A stretch of DNA of 64,000 bases. It comes from Archegozetes longisetosus. Its lineage: Eukaryota; Arthropoda; Arachnida; Sarcoptiformes; Trhypochthoniidae. The stretch spans positions 35,180-99,179 of the forward strand of contig JAEMBT020000154.1 of NCBI GenBank assembly GCA_018873245.2. Reading direction: 5' to 3'. Below, in pieces: positions 38,188 through 49,556 of this stretch (within the stretch, counting starts at the first letter, position 1; each line of letters begins with the position of its first letter). Under the pieces are notes generated by a model, which saw nothing but the letters and a program-made list of their open reading frames with translations, did no database searches and was not told the DNA's origin. The position numbers were made by a program, and so were the translations under genes.

Positions 38188-41100
38188 GAGAAAAATTGAT
38201 ATTATTATTATAATGTTAATGTTATAATATTTGTTAAAATACCGGTTTTATAAGTATGTGGTACATAATACCGTATTATATTCACATACCATTTAATTCA
38301 CATAATTGATTATTTGATATCTGTTAGAAATATAGCGTAACTTTATTTTTTGTACAGTATAAGAAGCTTGAGGTTATTTGTTTTATTCATTGTAATATTT
38401 ATTATTATCATTATTATTATTGATAAAAAGAAATTCGTTTCATCTGCTTTTTAAATTGCTTTTTAAATATAGCAAATTATAACCTTCAAACTACAAGTTT
38501 AAACTTACATGAAATCATTCCTACAAAAGATTCAATCAGAAATATATATTCATCCCGCCTAACCATCCACCAAGCCAATATGGGTATCTAATTAAAGCTT
38601 ATGATGAATAGAATTGAAAGCAAGAATTTTTAAAGTATGAAGATTGAGAGGAGATATGATTTTTTAAATGTATTTAATATTAGGAATTGTTAATTGCATA
38701 TAGAAGGCTCGTTAGCATTACCCAGAGAATATCTGAAATGATCAGGGAATATATGAAAGAATGTTCATAATTGACACTAAAATTAATTTAACATTTGATA
38801 TAAGTTACTAAAAGCAATTCAACGAATAAATGATTTGAAATATCTTTTAGTTGAATATTATTTTTTCGAAATGAACTTTATATTAAAGCTCACTAATTAG
38901 TAGTCAATCGATTAATTGATAAAGTTATATAATACGAGTTAAAAATTGAATTAAAATAAGTTATAGGTTAAGACTGACCAATGTTTATTAGCTTTAAAAC
39001 AAGCACTAAATGATAAAGGATTTTTCAGTTTGATTTCGATGTGTTTTCGTTATGCAACGATACATTTACTCAGATAATCGCAGATATTTTTAATATACAT
39101 TTGCATACTTAATAATCTTTAGTAGCGACAAGAAAAAGCTGTTGCTATACTATGTCAAACTGCTTCTAAATTAGATTTCTTATTTGCTTTGATTACTATA
39201 TCGAGTATTCTATACATTGGTTTACATGCTTTATATGATGATCTGATTGAAACCACGCTTTCAATCACTATTCACTTAAAATTAAGATTTTGAGTATAGA
39301 AGCAATTTGCTCGATAATCAAATTAAACAAAGGAAATTATTGATTATGTCATTAGTCATCATTTGATTGAAGCAGTAAATGTCTAAATCTAAAGTTGAAT
39401 ACTTTCGAAATTTGTACACATCGAAAAATGTTTTGAGGATCTTAACTAATACTTTCTAAAACTTTAATTCCGTGGAAAATTATAAGGCATCCATGCGACA
39501 TACAAATTAATAAGAATTAAATAATATGATTAAATGATATCACTTTTATATGTTACAAATAAAAGTGGTCAAAGTTCATTATTTTTCAGTCAAGACTCTA
39601 ATTCTTTATTGTTTGACTTTATAATAGTGTGATGATTAAAGTTGATGAGTTTTAGAACAAGTCTTAAATAATTATCGATTCAAATTATTTCATTGTGGAC
39701 ATCAATTCTACTAAAATCAATTGTGGAAATTATTCCTGAAGAAAACCTATGGATGTCTTGTGTAAAGTTAAGATACAATCGCGCGTCAGTCGCATGTATT
39801 AATGCAACTTTTGGAAACACTTATTTTATATTCTTTGTTCATTGTATAGAGAGGTGTGATGAGGTTCCGTCGCCACTCCAACCACTTCAACATTAATGTG
39901 ATAATCATTTATGAGTTTTCGATCAAAGTATAGCACATCTGATACTGAATTGAGTGGATGAATGCCATGATTAACAGTGGCCAGAGCAATATCTGACAGT
40001 AGATTGTCCTAAAAGTTTATTTCTAGTGGTTTAAGAGCAAGTACTCAACTCTCATTTCAAGTCTTAGGCTTTAGTGAAGTGAAAGTTTTCAACTTCTATG
40101 AAAAATTGATTTGTCATGAAAACAATACGTTTTAGTTAACTGAATATAGTCAAGTGTGTGCTATATAGTTTTATTTCAGACTGAAATAACACTATAAATA
40201 GCACTTTATAGCACTGATCCGAACATATGTCTGACTAACAAAGTTGAACACATTTATAAATGTTGAACTATAGATGCTATGATAAGATGAGAAATTTTAC
40301 CAAAGGCTTTAAGAAAAGTCTAAGTTCAAAAGATGAATAAAACGACTATTATTTACGTTTGATATTTCAAATAATTAAACTGACTTTGAATCAAAAGGTC
40401 AATGAACCTGAGAATTTATTTTCTGTTTTCATTTTTCTCTATGAAAACTCGTCTACACTTAAAACACAAAATAGACTTCATTATTTAGTTTATACACTAT
40501 TGAAGAGATATAAACATAAAATGAATGGATGTGAATGTGAATTGTCATAACCAAATTTTTACAGCTATCAATAGATAAGAATAAGTGATTATTCTGAACC
40601 AAATCAACACAAATAAAATAGAAATTAATGTGATTCTCAAAAATATAGCCAATAAAGAGGAAGACTTGTGTGAAAAATAGACACGAATTGACGCAAAATC
40701 GAAGTCAAATATTTTATTCAGAGGAAATACAATCAAATAACTATTTATCAGACTTATTAATGTCTTACAGCCAATAATTTGGTCTCCATTCAAGTTTACA
40801 GTTGACCTTATTCCAGACATGAATCAATTTTTGACAGCTTTTAATTCATGTATAGAATACAACTATTGAATGGAGTTTAGTATCACTTTTGTATGTTACA
40901 TAAATAGAAGTGGTTAGAGTTCATTCTTTTTAGCGAAGGTTCCAATGCTTTATTGTTTTACTCTATAATAATTTAATGATATAAGTTAACGAGTTTCATG
41001 ACAAGTTCCACAATAAGTTTCAAATTACTATCGATTCAAATTATTTCATTGTGAACATCAATTCTACTTAAATCAATTGTGGAAACTATTCCTGAAGACT

Positions 41101-41313
41101 TATGGATGCCTTGTGTAAAGTTAAGACACGATCGCATGTCAGTCGCAACCGTCGTTACACTTTTATTAATGCATCTTTTGGAAACACTTGCTTTATATTT
41201 CTTTCATAGTCTGAAATCCAAAACTTTGTTCGTTGTATGGAGAGATGTGACGAGGTTCCTTCACCACTCTAATCACTTCAATATTAATGTAATCATCATT
41301 TATGAGTTTTCGA

Positions 41314-41964
41314 TAGGGTGACCACATGTCCTCCTTTAGGGAGGACAGTCCTCTTGAAAAATTTCCTCTGTCCTCCTGGGTCAGAGGAGGACAATACAAT
41401 GTCCTCCTTTACAAAAAGCATTAAAATTTCCTGAGACTATAATTATTTTTTGTTTTGTATGCAAAAGGCAAATATACCTTTTTCGTAGTCAAAGATAGTA
41501 TAATTTCGCATATATTATAAAGGGAACAGTTAAGGGAATACACAAGTATAGTGCAATCATACGTTTGACTTATCAAATGCATGTGACAGTAATAAAAATT
41601 GTAATCTAAACAATCCCTCTTTCTAATTGTGAATCACAATGTCTCAGAAGAGGAGCAAAAGTATATCTAACTATACCAAAATACAATGTGTATTTAACGA
41701 AAAGTGGTTGAGGAATGATAAATACAAATTATGGTTATCCCGAAAAGACGATCATCATCTTAAATGCAATTTGTGTGACACTTCATTTTCGATCGCTAAC
41801 AGAGGAGTTACTTCTCCCAACAATTATATGGAACAATAATATTCATTTAGACACAAACTTTATTAAACTAAATAATATGTGAATAAAAAATAAAAACGTC
41901 CTCCTCTGTCCTCCTTTTCGATTACTTAAGTCCTCCCGTATAGTAGTTATGATGTGTCCCTCTA
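41314..41964. mobile_element. Non-autonomous hAT element (A' copy)
   Basis: Inverse of 21671-22322, flanked by GTTTTCGA at 41306-41313 and 41965-41972. It carries the zinc-finger fragment at 41639-41839 on plus. One inner subterminal block differs from A (cccagg against ccccggg). Confidence 0.88.
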
Positions 41965-41985
41965 GTTTTCGATCAAAGTTTAGGA

Positions 41986-42144
41986 CTGTGATCTGCAATT
42001 GCTATTGATCAAACACTCGAAGTAGCACTTTGCTTCAATACATGCAAATTCGGTCTTTAGACCAATACAATAAAAAAAATAGTTTTATATTTTGAAACGA
42101 AGTGCTATTTCGACTGTTTGATTGATAGCAATTGCAGATCACAG
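41986..42144. mobile_element. Hairpin MITE in arm A'
   Basis: Mirror of 21492-21649, with the same self-complementary arms. Confidence 0.8.
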
Positions 42145-44061
42145 AACCATCAACAGAATACAGTTATGCTTCTATCACTCCTAAAAAGATGCAGAAGAGC
42201 CGATAAACGTTAGGGCTCGACAACTCGTTGAGATTTGTTTTAAGTATATTGAGATTAACCAATAAATGCATTTTAATAACCAGTTTAGAACTTTTTAATA
42301 ATGAATTTTGAGTCGTGTTAATGAAAAGATCTGACAAAATACTATGAGTCAGAAAGTTTTCAATAATTGAAAACAACACGCTTTAATAATAAATTATTAA
42401 AAGTTTATCATAGTTTAAAAATGTGTTATCAATTTGATTTTAAAGTGCTAGCAATTGTCAAATCCAATACTAAAACCAACAGTAATACTAAGATTTATAT
42501 AAAAGACATTCCATTTTGAATGCTTACTTTATATAAATGAGAAAATTGTAAACTGAGGAATACTAGAATCTTTATAGGTATTCCAATGAGCGAGTTTTCA
42601 TTTGAAGAACTCGTAATTTATTTGCCTGAAGTAAGTAATAATATGTAATATGATTTTTGAAAAAGAAACACATTTTGAAATTTAATGACTTTTAGTGTAT
42701 AATCTTGATTTAAAAACTTATTGATTTGGAATAATTTACTTTTAGCCAATCTGACAGCTATTTTAGTGCCTATTCTTAGATTCATGTTTATTCCCTAAAT
42801 TGTTACATTTACTATAATTAGTTTAATCGAATATGAGAATAATGAATTGCTTCTTCATTAAGCTTGATGTGGTACGATTCGTCGACAGAACGATCGATCT
42901 TTCGACAAGCGATCCATTGAAAAAATACGTCAGTAGATGAAATCACAGTAAATAAAGTTGTAGTTAGCAAAATTACAATAAAATAGATAGACTGATTTAA
43001 ACACTAGCTATAGTGTGTTCCGTATATAAAAGTTGTGCATCATCGGCAGTCTGTTTTCATATGGAGTTTCCGGCGGTTCGTGAGTTGCTCACAAAAATTA
43101 CGATTTGAGTTTTGACTTGCTTGGCAGAATAGTTGTTCTTTTTGATGTAATCGTACTTTATCATGTCATTTGCTCCTCTATTGATTCTTTCATTGCATCC
43201 TATTTTTATAATTACTTTTAGCAGAAATTTGCTTTGGCTTTGCTTACTTAGTTTACTCGTTACTTTTGTTGATTTAAAAGTGGAGTTCGTTTTAATAAAT
43301 TTTTCAGATATTTATTCGATTTATTTTAAATTAATCATTTGATTATTAGTCAGTTATCTATTACTGACATGACATAACAATGATACCTCTCTAGGAGTTT
43401 ACTCATTATTAGAAATGACAATTTTAGGAATATCCTAATTTAGTGAAATGTTCCAGTATTCTGCCACAGTACTTGAGAGATCATAAAGACTAGTTTGACA
43501 ATTTATTAATTTATATTGTTCCACAAATTTTCAATCTGTGTCTTTATCCAAAAGCATCCAAAATTTGACTAAATCTATCTCAAAATTCCACCTTTACTTA
43601 CAATTTATGTATTACATCTGGTTTCGATCACTTCAGAGATTTTTTTAAAAGTTTGAACTTAAAGCATATTTAAGTTCAAACTTTTGATTTAGTCTATCAA
43701 CAAAAGGGCGATTAATCGAAAATAAGTTGAGAAAAACTTAATATTAACACAATCGTTTTCATTGATTCAATAGCTTGTTTAAAATCAAATTTATGCAAAT
43801 TAAAACATACCTTTTGAACTATTTTGCTATGAAATAGAAATTATCTATTGATTTAACCCATGAATAGTTGAGTTTCGGCCCTTTATTAAACTTTAATATA
43901 TAGTTAAATTTGTGAAGTCTTTAAGGAATAATAGTATACATATTCTACAGGATGATTTCAAAACTATTTAAAGGGACTGTATAACTTTTTTGATTAGATG
44001 CATATTTACATCGGTTCCTCCGAAACAGTTAGACAATCTTTTGTAACAAATTGTAAAACAT

Positions 44062-44358
44062 TTATATCACTGCTACATCATATGCAGATTTAAACATCCC
44101 GACCAAAAGCACATAAGCATAAAAATCAATAAAGAATAACATCGATATCAACATCAGACTTTTCATTAGAATTGCACACTTGGAAGGCATCAAACTCTTA
44201 ACTGCTAATGCGATCATATCTTGTTTTAAACTATTATTATTTGAATGACCAAATTTCGACTCATCTCTCATATTGAGTAATGAAATCAATGGCCAAACGA
44301 CAACAGAGATCGTATACCAGCGAAATAGAGTAAACATTATCGATGATAATGACGCCAT
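44062..44358 (-). pseudogene. Unassigned membrane-protein fragment, 98 codons (B)
   Basis: Open frame with two hydrophobic segments: near residues 17-28 (ISVVVWPLISLL) and near 68-90 (LMLISMLFFIDFYAYVLLVGM). A polar stretch containing Ser-Asn-Asn-Asn-Ser lies between. The B' copy (57214-57526) starts differently and has a one-base difference that breaks the frame; the older copy at 12438-12770 has stops. It looks like the last exon of a membrane protein, but I do not recognise the family and upstream exons are not found. Confidence 0.35.
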
Positions 44359-44394
44359 TTGGAAAAGTGAAAAAATTTTTCATACTGTCGCCTT

Positions 44395-44686
44395 GGGTCT
44401 GGTTCGAAATCCCGACAGCTCATAATCCCGACAGGTTAAAATCCCGACAGTCAAAATTCCCACATTCAAATCAATTATTACTTGTTTAGCCTCTATTCAA
44501 ATTTAAAGTTTCAGACGGTAATAATATAATTAATATTTTTTTAATTGATATAAACACTTTTAAAAAATTATACATTATTAATATACACATAACTAACTGA
44601 CTTGGGGGGTTTTTAGTTTTGGCTAATAATAATTCAGACATGTTTGAATTCTAAGCTGTCGGGATTTTGACCGTATCCCGTAGCCT
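44395..44686. mobile_element. MITE with CCCGACAG terminal units (B)
   Basis: The left end carries aatcccgacag three times with short spacers; the right end carries the inverse ctgtcgggatttt and a related tatcccg unit. About 290 bases, no coding frame. Repeated inverse at about 56896-57205. Confidence 0.65.
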
Positions 44687-44909
44687 TAATACTATAAGGT
44701 TCTAAATGCAAAAAGTATATTAATGAGAAAATCCACTTTCAAGTTCGATGTTGTTATACACCAACAATGAGTTGAAGAATAATCTTATGAAGTATGTTAG
44801 CAAGCAATGTATGTGTGGTGCGAATATTCCACTGTTCATTTGGGTCCCACTCTGTTTCTATCATGAATAATTCAGAACTGATTTTTGCATTTAGAACCTT
44901 ATAGTATTA
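44687..44909. mobile_element. MITE with 28-base perfect terminal repeats (B)
   Basis: Both ends are the perfect inverted repeat taatactataaggttctaa plus aatgcaaaaa. About 220 bases. The terminal TA or TTA suits a Tc1/mariner-type target. Repeated inverse at 56673-56895. Confidence 0.8.
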
Positions 44910-45575
44910 GGGTGACAATATGAAAACTTTCTTCACTTTTACAAATGGCGTCATTATCATCGATAATGTTCACTCATATATGTGTCGCAGCGCTGTAATT
45001 TCGCTACTAGCAATTTGAACCGCTGATGATGCTTTAGCAGATAATGACTAGAAATTAATTAGTAAATTAAAACTTCAAAAGCAAGAACTAACCTTGATTC
45101 TGATAACATTCAGACTAACCTAGAACAGATATAAAGCATGGAAAACGCGAGGTAACATTTTACCCTAAAGTTAGTTTTACGTTTTCGGAAGTTAAGTTGC
45201 TACGAATGATTAATTAGAGCACAATAGTAACCTATTGGTGTATCACATTGTGCCCTCTTACCCTTGTAGTGATACCATAGACTGCTTTCTTATTTTCATC
45301 GGCATAAGTACCGAAAAGTCGATAAAAATAAGATAAGCGACATAGTTCTTATCAATACAAAACCTGTTTCGGGCATTCATTAGTTTAGTTAAGAGTGTGA
45401 CGGGTGGAGAGAAATTGGTTGAATTAAATTAAGTTTTCGGTCATCGAGTTTAAAAAATTAGTTTTCGTACCACAATGTACGCGATGATGACTCAAAGTAT
45501 TGAGAATATATTCGAGAAATCCTAATTTGCCGATAGTTTCAGTGCGAAGCCATGTCTGGTGTAAAGCCATGGAAA

Positions 45576-45638
45576 ATGAACTGCATGCGTGTTATCATAA
45601 TTGGAGGCGGAATAGCGATCGCTAGCAGTGATGTGTGG
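45576..45638 (+). pseudogene. N-terminus of a flavoprotein-like gene, orphan (B)
   Basis: Met-Asn-Cys-Met-Arg-Val-Ile-Ile-Ile-Gly-Gly-Gly-Ile-Ala: a hydrophobic beta strand followed by the glycine-rich loop of an FAD/NAD-binding Rossmann fold, as at the start of FAD-dependent monooxygenases. The usual third Gly of GxGxxG is missing and the frame closes 21 codons in. No further flavoprotein sequence was found downstream, so this is at best a first-exon remnant. Copies at 56040-56105 (minus) and near 11327-11370 (minus). Confidence 0.4.
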
Positions 45639-46062
45639 TAATATAAAGTAGATATTCAAATTCATTCAACTTTTTATTTGCTTTTTATTGTTCGAACCCT
45701 AAGAAACATTTAATGTTTTAAGATTAGTCAGGATAAAGTTTATTCAACGGAAAAATATAGGTCATTTTCAGGAAAAACTTATTATTTAACTTTAATTTCT
45801 ATTGAGATTTTCACTTTGCTCGAGATAATCAAATAATAAGATTAAGTACGAATACTGTCAAATATATTTTACAACGATTTTCGTATTCATCAAAACGTTT
45901 GATTTGTTTGTTCTACTCATATACGTCACTCGAGTTGTTTCAGTTGATTCACAAAAATTGGTTGAAAGTTCAACTAATCATCGTTTAAGTTTTGGCGATT
46001 TGATGTGCAAAAACAATTCGGCTTAAAATTACTTAAAGTTTAAATGTTGATCTAAGCACTAA

Positions 46063-46269
46063 CTATAGTGTGTTCCGTATGTAAAAGTTGTGCATCACTG
46101 GTAGCGCGTGTGTTACATTAAATATAGGTTGAAAACAGTAGTCTTCAAGTTGTCAATAGAAGTTTATAATAAAAAGCTTGAAAGTGATTGTCTCTAATTT
46201 ACGTAAAGCACACGCTGCCAACAATCAAAACTTTTTAGCATAGCATAGGAGTTACGGAACACACAATAG
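46063..46269. mobile_element. Mariner-type MITE, B copy
   Basis: Ends ctatagtgtgttccgta and its inverse near acggaacacacaatag. The internal inverted blocks gcagcgcgtg and cacgctgcc are better kept here than in copy 2. Confidence 0.75.
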
Positions 46270-46512
46270 TATAAGCGCGCTGATTGGTTATACACAAAAG
46301 TTTTATAATAACTAGTTTTCTTAAAGTTCAAATGTTTTCGAAGTAATCGATTTTCAATTAAATTCAATTTCTATTTAATTATTTTGAATAAATTTCCAAA
46401 GGAGCAACAAAAATGTAAGTTATTCATGTTATTATGTTAGATATAAAGTTATATCAGACTATTTATGAGGCCGTCGTTCTAAAAACTGAACTTTTAGTCA
46501 AATTAAAGGTAA

Positions 46513-47268
46513 CTTAGATTAGTGAAGAGCATAAGCTAAGCTAAGCTGCGCTCGAAGCTCAATTTTACTGTCTTCGAGTCTATAAGATCGAGTCTCAAGC
46601 TCAGCTCATTTGAAGCCGATTTATTTAATAAAGCAAAAGCAGTATTAACTATAAAATAGTAATGATTCTCTGCTAGAAAACTGTTTCTCATAAGTTAAAA
46701 AATTAGGTATTAAATTGGATCTATCGAATTGAATGATGAGATGCATTCCTAAATTGTGAATCATGTTTTTCAAAATAAATTTCACTTTAAACTGAAATTT
46801 AATGCAATAACTGCTTATTTGAAGAGAGAATTAATGATGTTTTAGGCCATAAAATTAATGCTTCAAATTCATTGCTTAAATCTCTTTATATTCAAAATAA
46901 GAGAAAATTGTTGTTTGAAACTATCATCAAGATGACTTGACAAGAAAGTGAAATACAACCAGAAGACTCACAATTATCTATAAATGACACCGACGTCGAA
47001 GTTTGAATTCATTCTTCAAACTTTACGATCAAAATTAATGTATTTTTGCACAAATACTTCATTACAACTTGAGATAATGCTTGTTAAAAAGATTACTACT
47101 CATTATTCTAGTTTTTAACTTTTAACATAAGCTCAGCAGCGCAGCTCGCAGCTTGGACCCGAGCTTCTTAGTACAAGCTTACAGCTCAACAACTCTGAGC
47201 TGCGTTTATAGAAGCTCGAGCTTGAAGCTCAAGAATCCAGATCAATGCTCTTCACTAGCTTAGATCTT
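46513..47268. mobile_element. ~755-base MITE with AGCTC-rich ends (B)
   Basis: Terminal inverted repeats ttagattagtgaagagcat and ctaagctagtgaagagcat, followed on both sides by stretches rich in agctc and gctcgag units that pair with each other. The centre is AT-rich without a supportable gene. The layout suggests a hAT-like non-autonomous element. Inverse copy at about 54421-55172. Confidence 0.7.
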
Positions 47269-47333
47269 AATATTATTTATCTAATATCTAATATCTAAAT
47301 ATGTTCTTTCTTTTGATTCACGAGTTTCTAGGT

Positions 47334-48002
47334 TTAATATTTGACCTTTAACTGGAAGATGTTTTTATTTTCATTATTCATTATAATATCTTTAGTAAAT
47401 ATTTTTTTAAACTTTTCATATAATTCATTAAACTTAGTAGGTGTTAAAAATTGTTTTATTAGTTTAATATATTCCATAAGTATGTTGATACTTCTTTCAC
47501 TTGTAATGAATTTTAAAATTGATTTTCTTTCATTACTTAAGTTTTTTATTTCATCTTTAATGAATTGTTTTGCTTCTTTTTCATTTTTAAACAGTATGTA
47601 TATCTTTTCTTCATTAAAAAAATAAATGTCATTTTTAACAAATAGTAATCTATTTTCAAATGAAGAATAAAAATCATTTCTAACTTTTGATAATATATCA
47701 GAGAATTCTTTTACTGGATAAATATCATGAATAATATTGTAAATGAACTCTAATTGATATTCTTTTAGATCATTCAGCAAACTTGTATTTCCATTAACAA
47801 TTTCAATCCAATCTTTAGATGCAAAATCTAAATCATAATTAGTACCTTTTTTATTAGCTTCAATAAATATATTTAACCATATTTCTTTGGAATTAGTATA
47901 TTCTTTGATTAGTGGTACAATTTCATATTTTAACTTATCTAGTGCAATAAAATTAATATCTTTATCATTATTTTTAATCTTGTTTAATAGTCCTTCAATC
48001 AT
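47334..48002 (-). CDS. Unrecognised 222-residue protein (B, open)
   Basis: Longest uninterrupted frame of the window, 222 codons without intron, Met at 48002. The protein is rich in Lys, Asn, Ile and Glu, has no signal peptide or membrane segment and looks helical: charged repeats around residues 140-165 (NEEKIYILF, KEAKQFIKDEIK) could form coiled coil. I do not recognise a family. It lies head-to-head with the terpene synthase relic across about 640 bases. The inverse copy in B' has one extra A in an A-run (53829-53835) that shifts the frame, and one substitution. Composition is more AT- and homopolymer-rich than the surrounding DNA, as in the rest of the cassette. An origin by transfer together with the synthase is inference. 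Confidence 0.6.
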   Translation of the reverse strand: MIEGLLNKIKNNDKDINFIALDKLKYEIVPLIKEYTNSKEIWLNIFIEANKKGTNYDLDFASKDWIEIVNGNTSLLNDLKEYQLEFIYNIIHDIYPVKEFSDILSKVRNDFYSSFENRLLFVKNDIYFFNEEKIYILFKNEKEAKQFIKDEIKNLSNERKSILKFITSERSINILMEYIKLIKQFLTPTKFNELYEKFKKIFTKDIIMNNENKNIFQLKVKY

Positions 48003-48643
48003 TTAATATAAAAAATAATAAAATTTCATTAACATCTAAAAAAAGATAAACATGATGAAATTGATGATTTTTAATTCATTTTTTTAAAAATAAATTGTTC
48101 ATTTAGATTGAATTGGTGTTGTGAATCAATTGAGCCGCGCAGCAACCCCCTAACCTCACCAATCAGTTTAAATGAACCCCTGTACGAAAAAAATTTTCGA
48201 CTTGAATGCTCCCAAAAAATATACTTCTTTTTAAAAATTATAACACCCTAAAACTGAATTTAACAGCTTTCCAAAAATCGCTACTTTTCCACCAATCTGT
48301 ATAAATTTTTAAAAATGGCGTACTTGTTAAAAAAACAATAAACTTGTTAGTTTACCTAAATGAATGGTTTTTAAATACAATTAAATGGAATAAATAGATT
48401 ATTAAACCCAGTTTTTACTACTTAAATTATCTATTATCCATTTAATTGATTTAACTACCTAAAAAGACTGGGTTTACACTTTCTTAACCAACGGTACTGA
48501 AAGGGTTAAAATAAATGCAATAACCCGAATCTAACTTTCGTTTGAACTCTTTAAACCTTCCATATTTTTTAAAAATTAACCTAAGAATACATTTGAACAC
48601 CTTTTTTGTTAATTTGCTTCCTGAGCATTAAAGAATTTTTTAA
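48003..48643. other. Intergenic region between divergent cassette genes
   Basis: Would hold both promoters. Visible are a GC-richer stretch (gagccgcgcagcaacccc, 48131-48148) and an inverted pair aaacccagttttta / taaaaagactgggttt at about 48406-48476 that can form a stem. No gene seen. Confidence 0.4.
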
Positions 48644-49556
48644 ATGGAAACTGTTATACCTTTAATAGAAACTAAACTGAAATATAAATTTCATCCTGAT
48701 TATAATGTTTATAAAGAATCATGTTATAACTAAGTGTTTACTCATTTTGAAAATGTAAGATTATAAATAAACTTAATGATGTTTTACTTTAATTATTAAT
48801 TGCCTTTTTTTATCGACATAAAACATTAGAAAAATTAATAATTTATGTTCTATGATGTGTTTTTATTATTTGTGGATGATTATATTGGTATTTAAAAAAT
48901 ACAAATGATTTTGAAAATTTAATAGATGTTTTAGAAAAAAAGAAACCTGAAACTCCATTAGAAAAGCTATTTAATAGTTTTATTGAGCTTACATTTTTAA
49001 ATATGAATATTAAATCTCAAGGAAGAATTACTTTTTATTTTAAACAATATCTTATTGGATGTAAAGAAGAATTAACTTTTGACAAAACTTCATTTAAAGA
49101 TTATATACAAATTAGAATGAGTTTAACTGGTACTTTACCATTTTTTTGCTACGATAGATTATGCGTATGATATTAGTATTTCTGATTATATTAATGATGA
49201 TATTCAAAAACTAGAAGAGTTATCTGTAAAGCATACAATATTAATAAATATTGTTCCTTTTAAAAAAAGAATTACAAGAAGAACTTTGTGAATTGTTTAA
49301 TAGTGTTTTACTTTATGTTAGTAAAGGTTTAACTTTTGATGAAGCTATTCAAAAAGTCATTAAATTATTGAAAGATGTTGAAGATGAATTTATAAATCTA
49401 AGAGATAAAATATTACAAGATTGTAATAATATGACTATAAAAAAATATGTTGAAGGTGTTGAATATTTGGTAGTTGGCAATATTGTGTGGTCATATGTAA
49501 CACCACGTTTTAATGAGTTGAATAAACTAAAATCTAAATTTAACGTACTTATTTAA
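48644..49556 (+). pseudogene. Microbial-type class I terpene synthase, decayed (B)
   Basis: Class I terpene synthases cyclise prenyl diphosphates using metal-bound motifs. Seen here in order: N-terminal KYKFHPDYN (codons 14-22 from Met 48644); LIAFFYRHKTLEKLIIYV; the Asp-rich helix YDVFLLFVDDYIG with the Asp pair at 48875-48880; the diphosphate sensor pattern Y-x3-R-x4-G at about 49102-49128; a degenerate NSE region (NIVPFKKEL, with the metal Asp and Ser missing) at about 49245-49270; and the C-terminal VVGNIVWSYVTPRF, matching the W-S-x4-R-Y ending of bacterial and amoebal enzymes, at 49461-49502. Stops at 48731, 48764 and near 48799 and at least three frameshifts interrupt it; the early stops are shared with B'. 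No introns. About 300 codons, the family's usual length. Family call strong, function lost. Confidence 0.85.

Larger units (their letters stand above)
31821..43043. repeat. Palindrome arm A' (~11.2 kb)
   Basis: Inverse copy of arm A, continuing without a gap into B. Visible differences from A are homopolymer changes (for example near 33713 and 32869), a change in the hAT element near 41378, and the zone next to the dyad. Its outer 5.4 kb is also the inverse of 58555-64000. The third copy lacks eight bases that A and A' share just before the hAT element, so A and A' are closer to each other there. Stretches without a listed feature hold no gene I can support. Confidence 0.95.
44330..44976. repeat. 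Inverted ~65-base ends around two nested MITEs (B)
   Basis: The block aaatggcgtcattatcatcg is read leftward at 44330-44390 and rightward at 44911-44976, so a piece of the membrane-protein fragment is present as an inverted pair around 44395-44910. The inside is filled exactly by two different MITEs. Confidence 0.75.

Noticed and set aside
47341-47625. 94-codon frame opposite the 222-residue ORF (and 54062-54346)
   Set aside because: Antisense shadow of the longer frame.
48644-48900. Reading TAA/TAG as sense codons to open the 5' half of the terpene synthase
   Set aside because: Another frame with one shift gives a better match to the family (the FYRHKT block), and neighbouring genes use normal stops.
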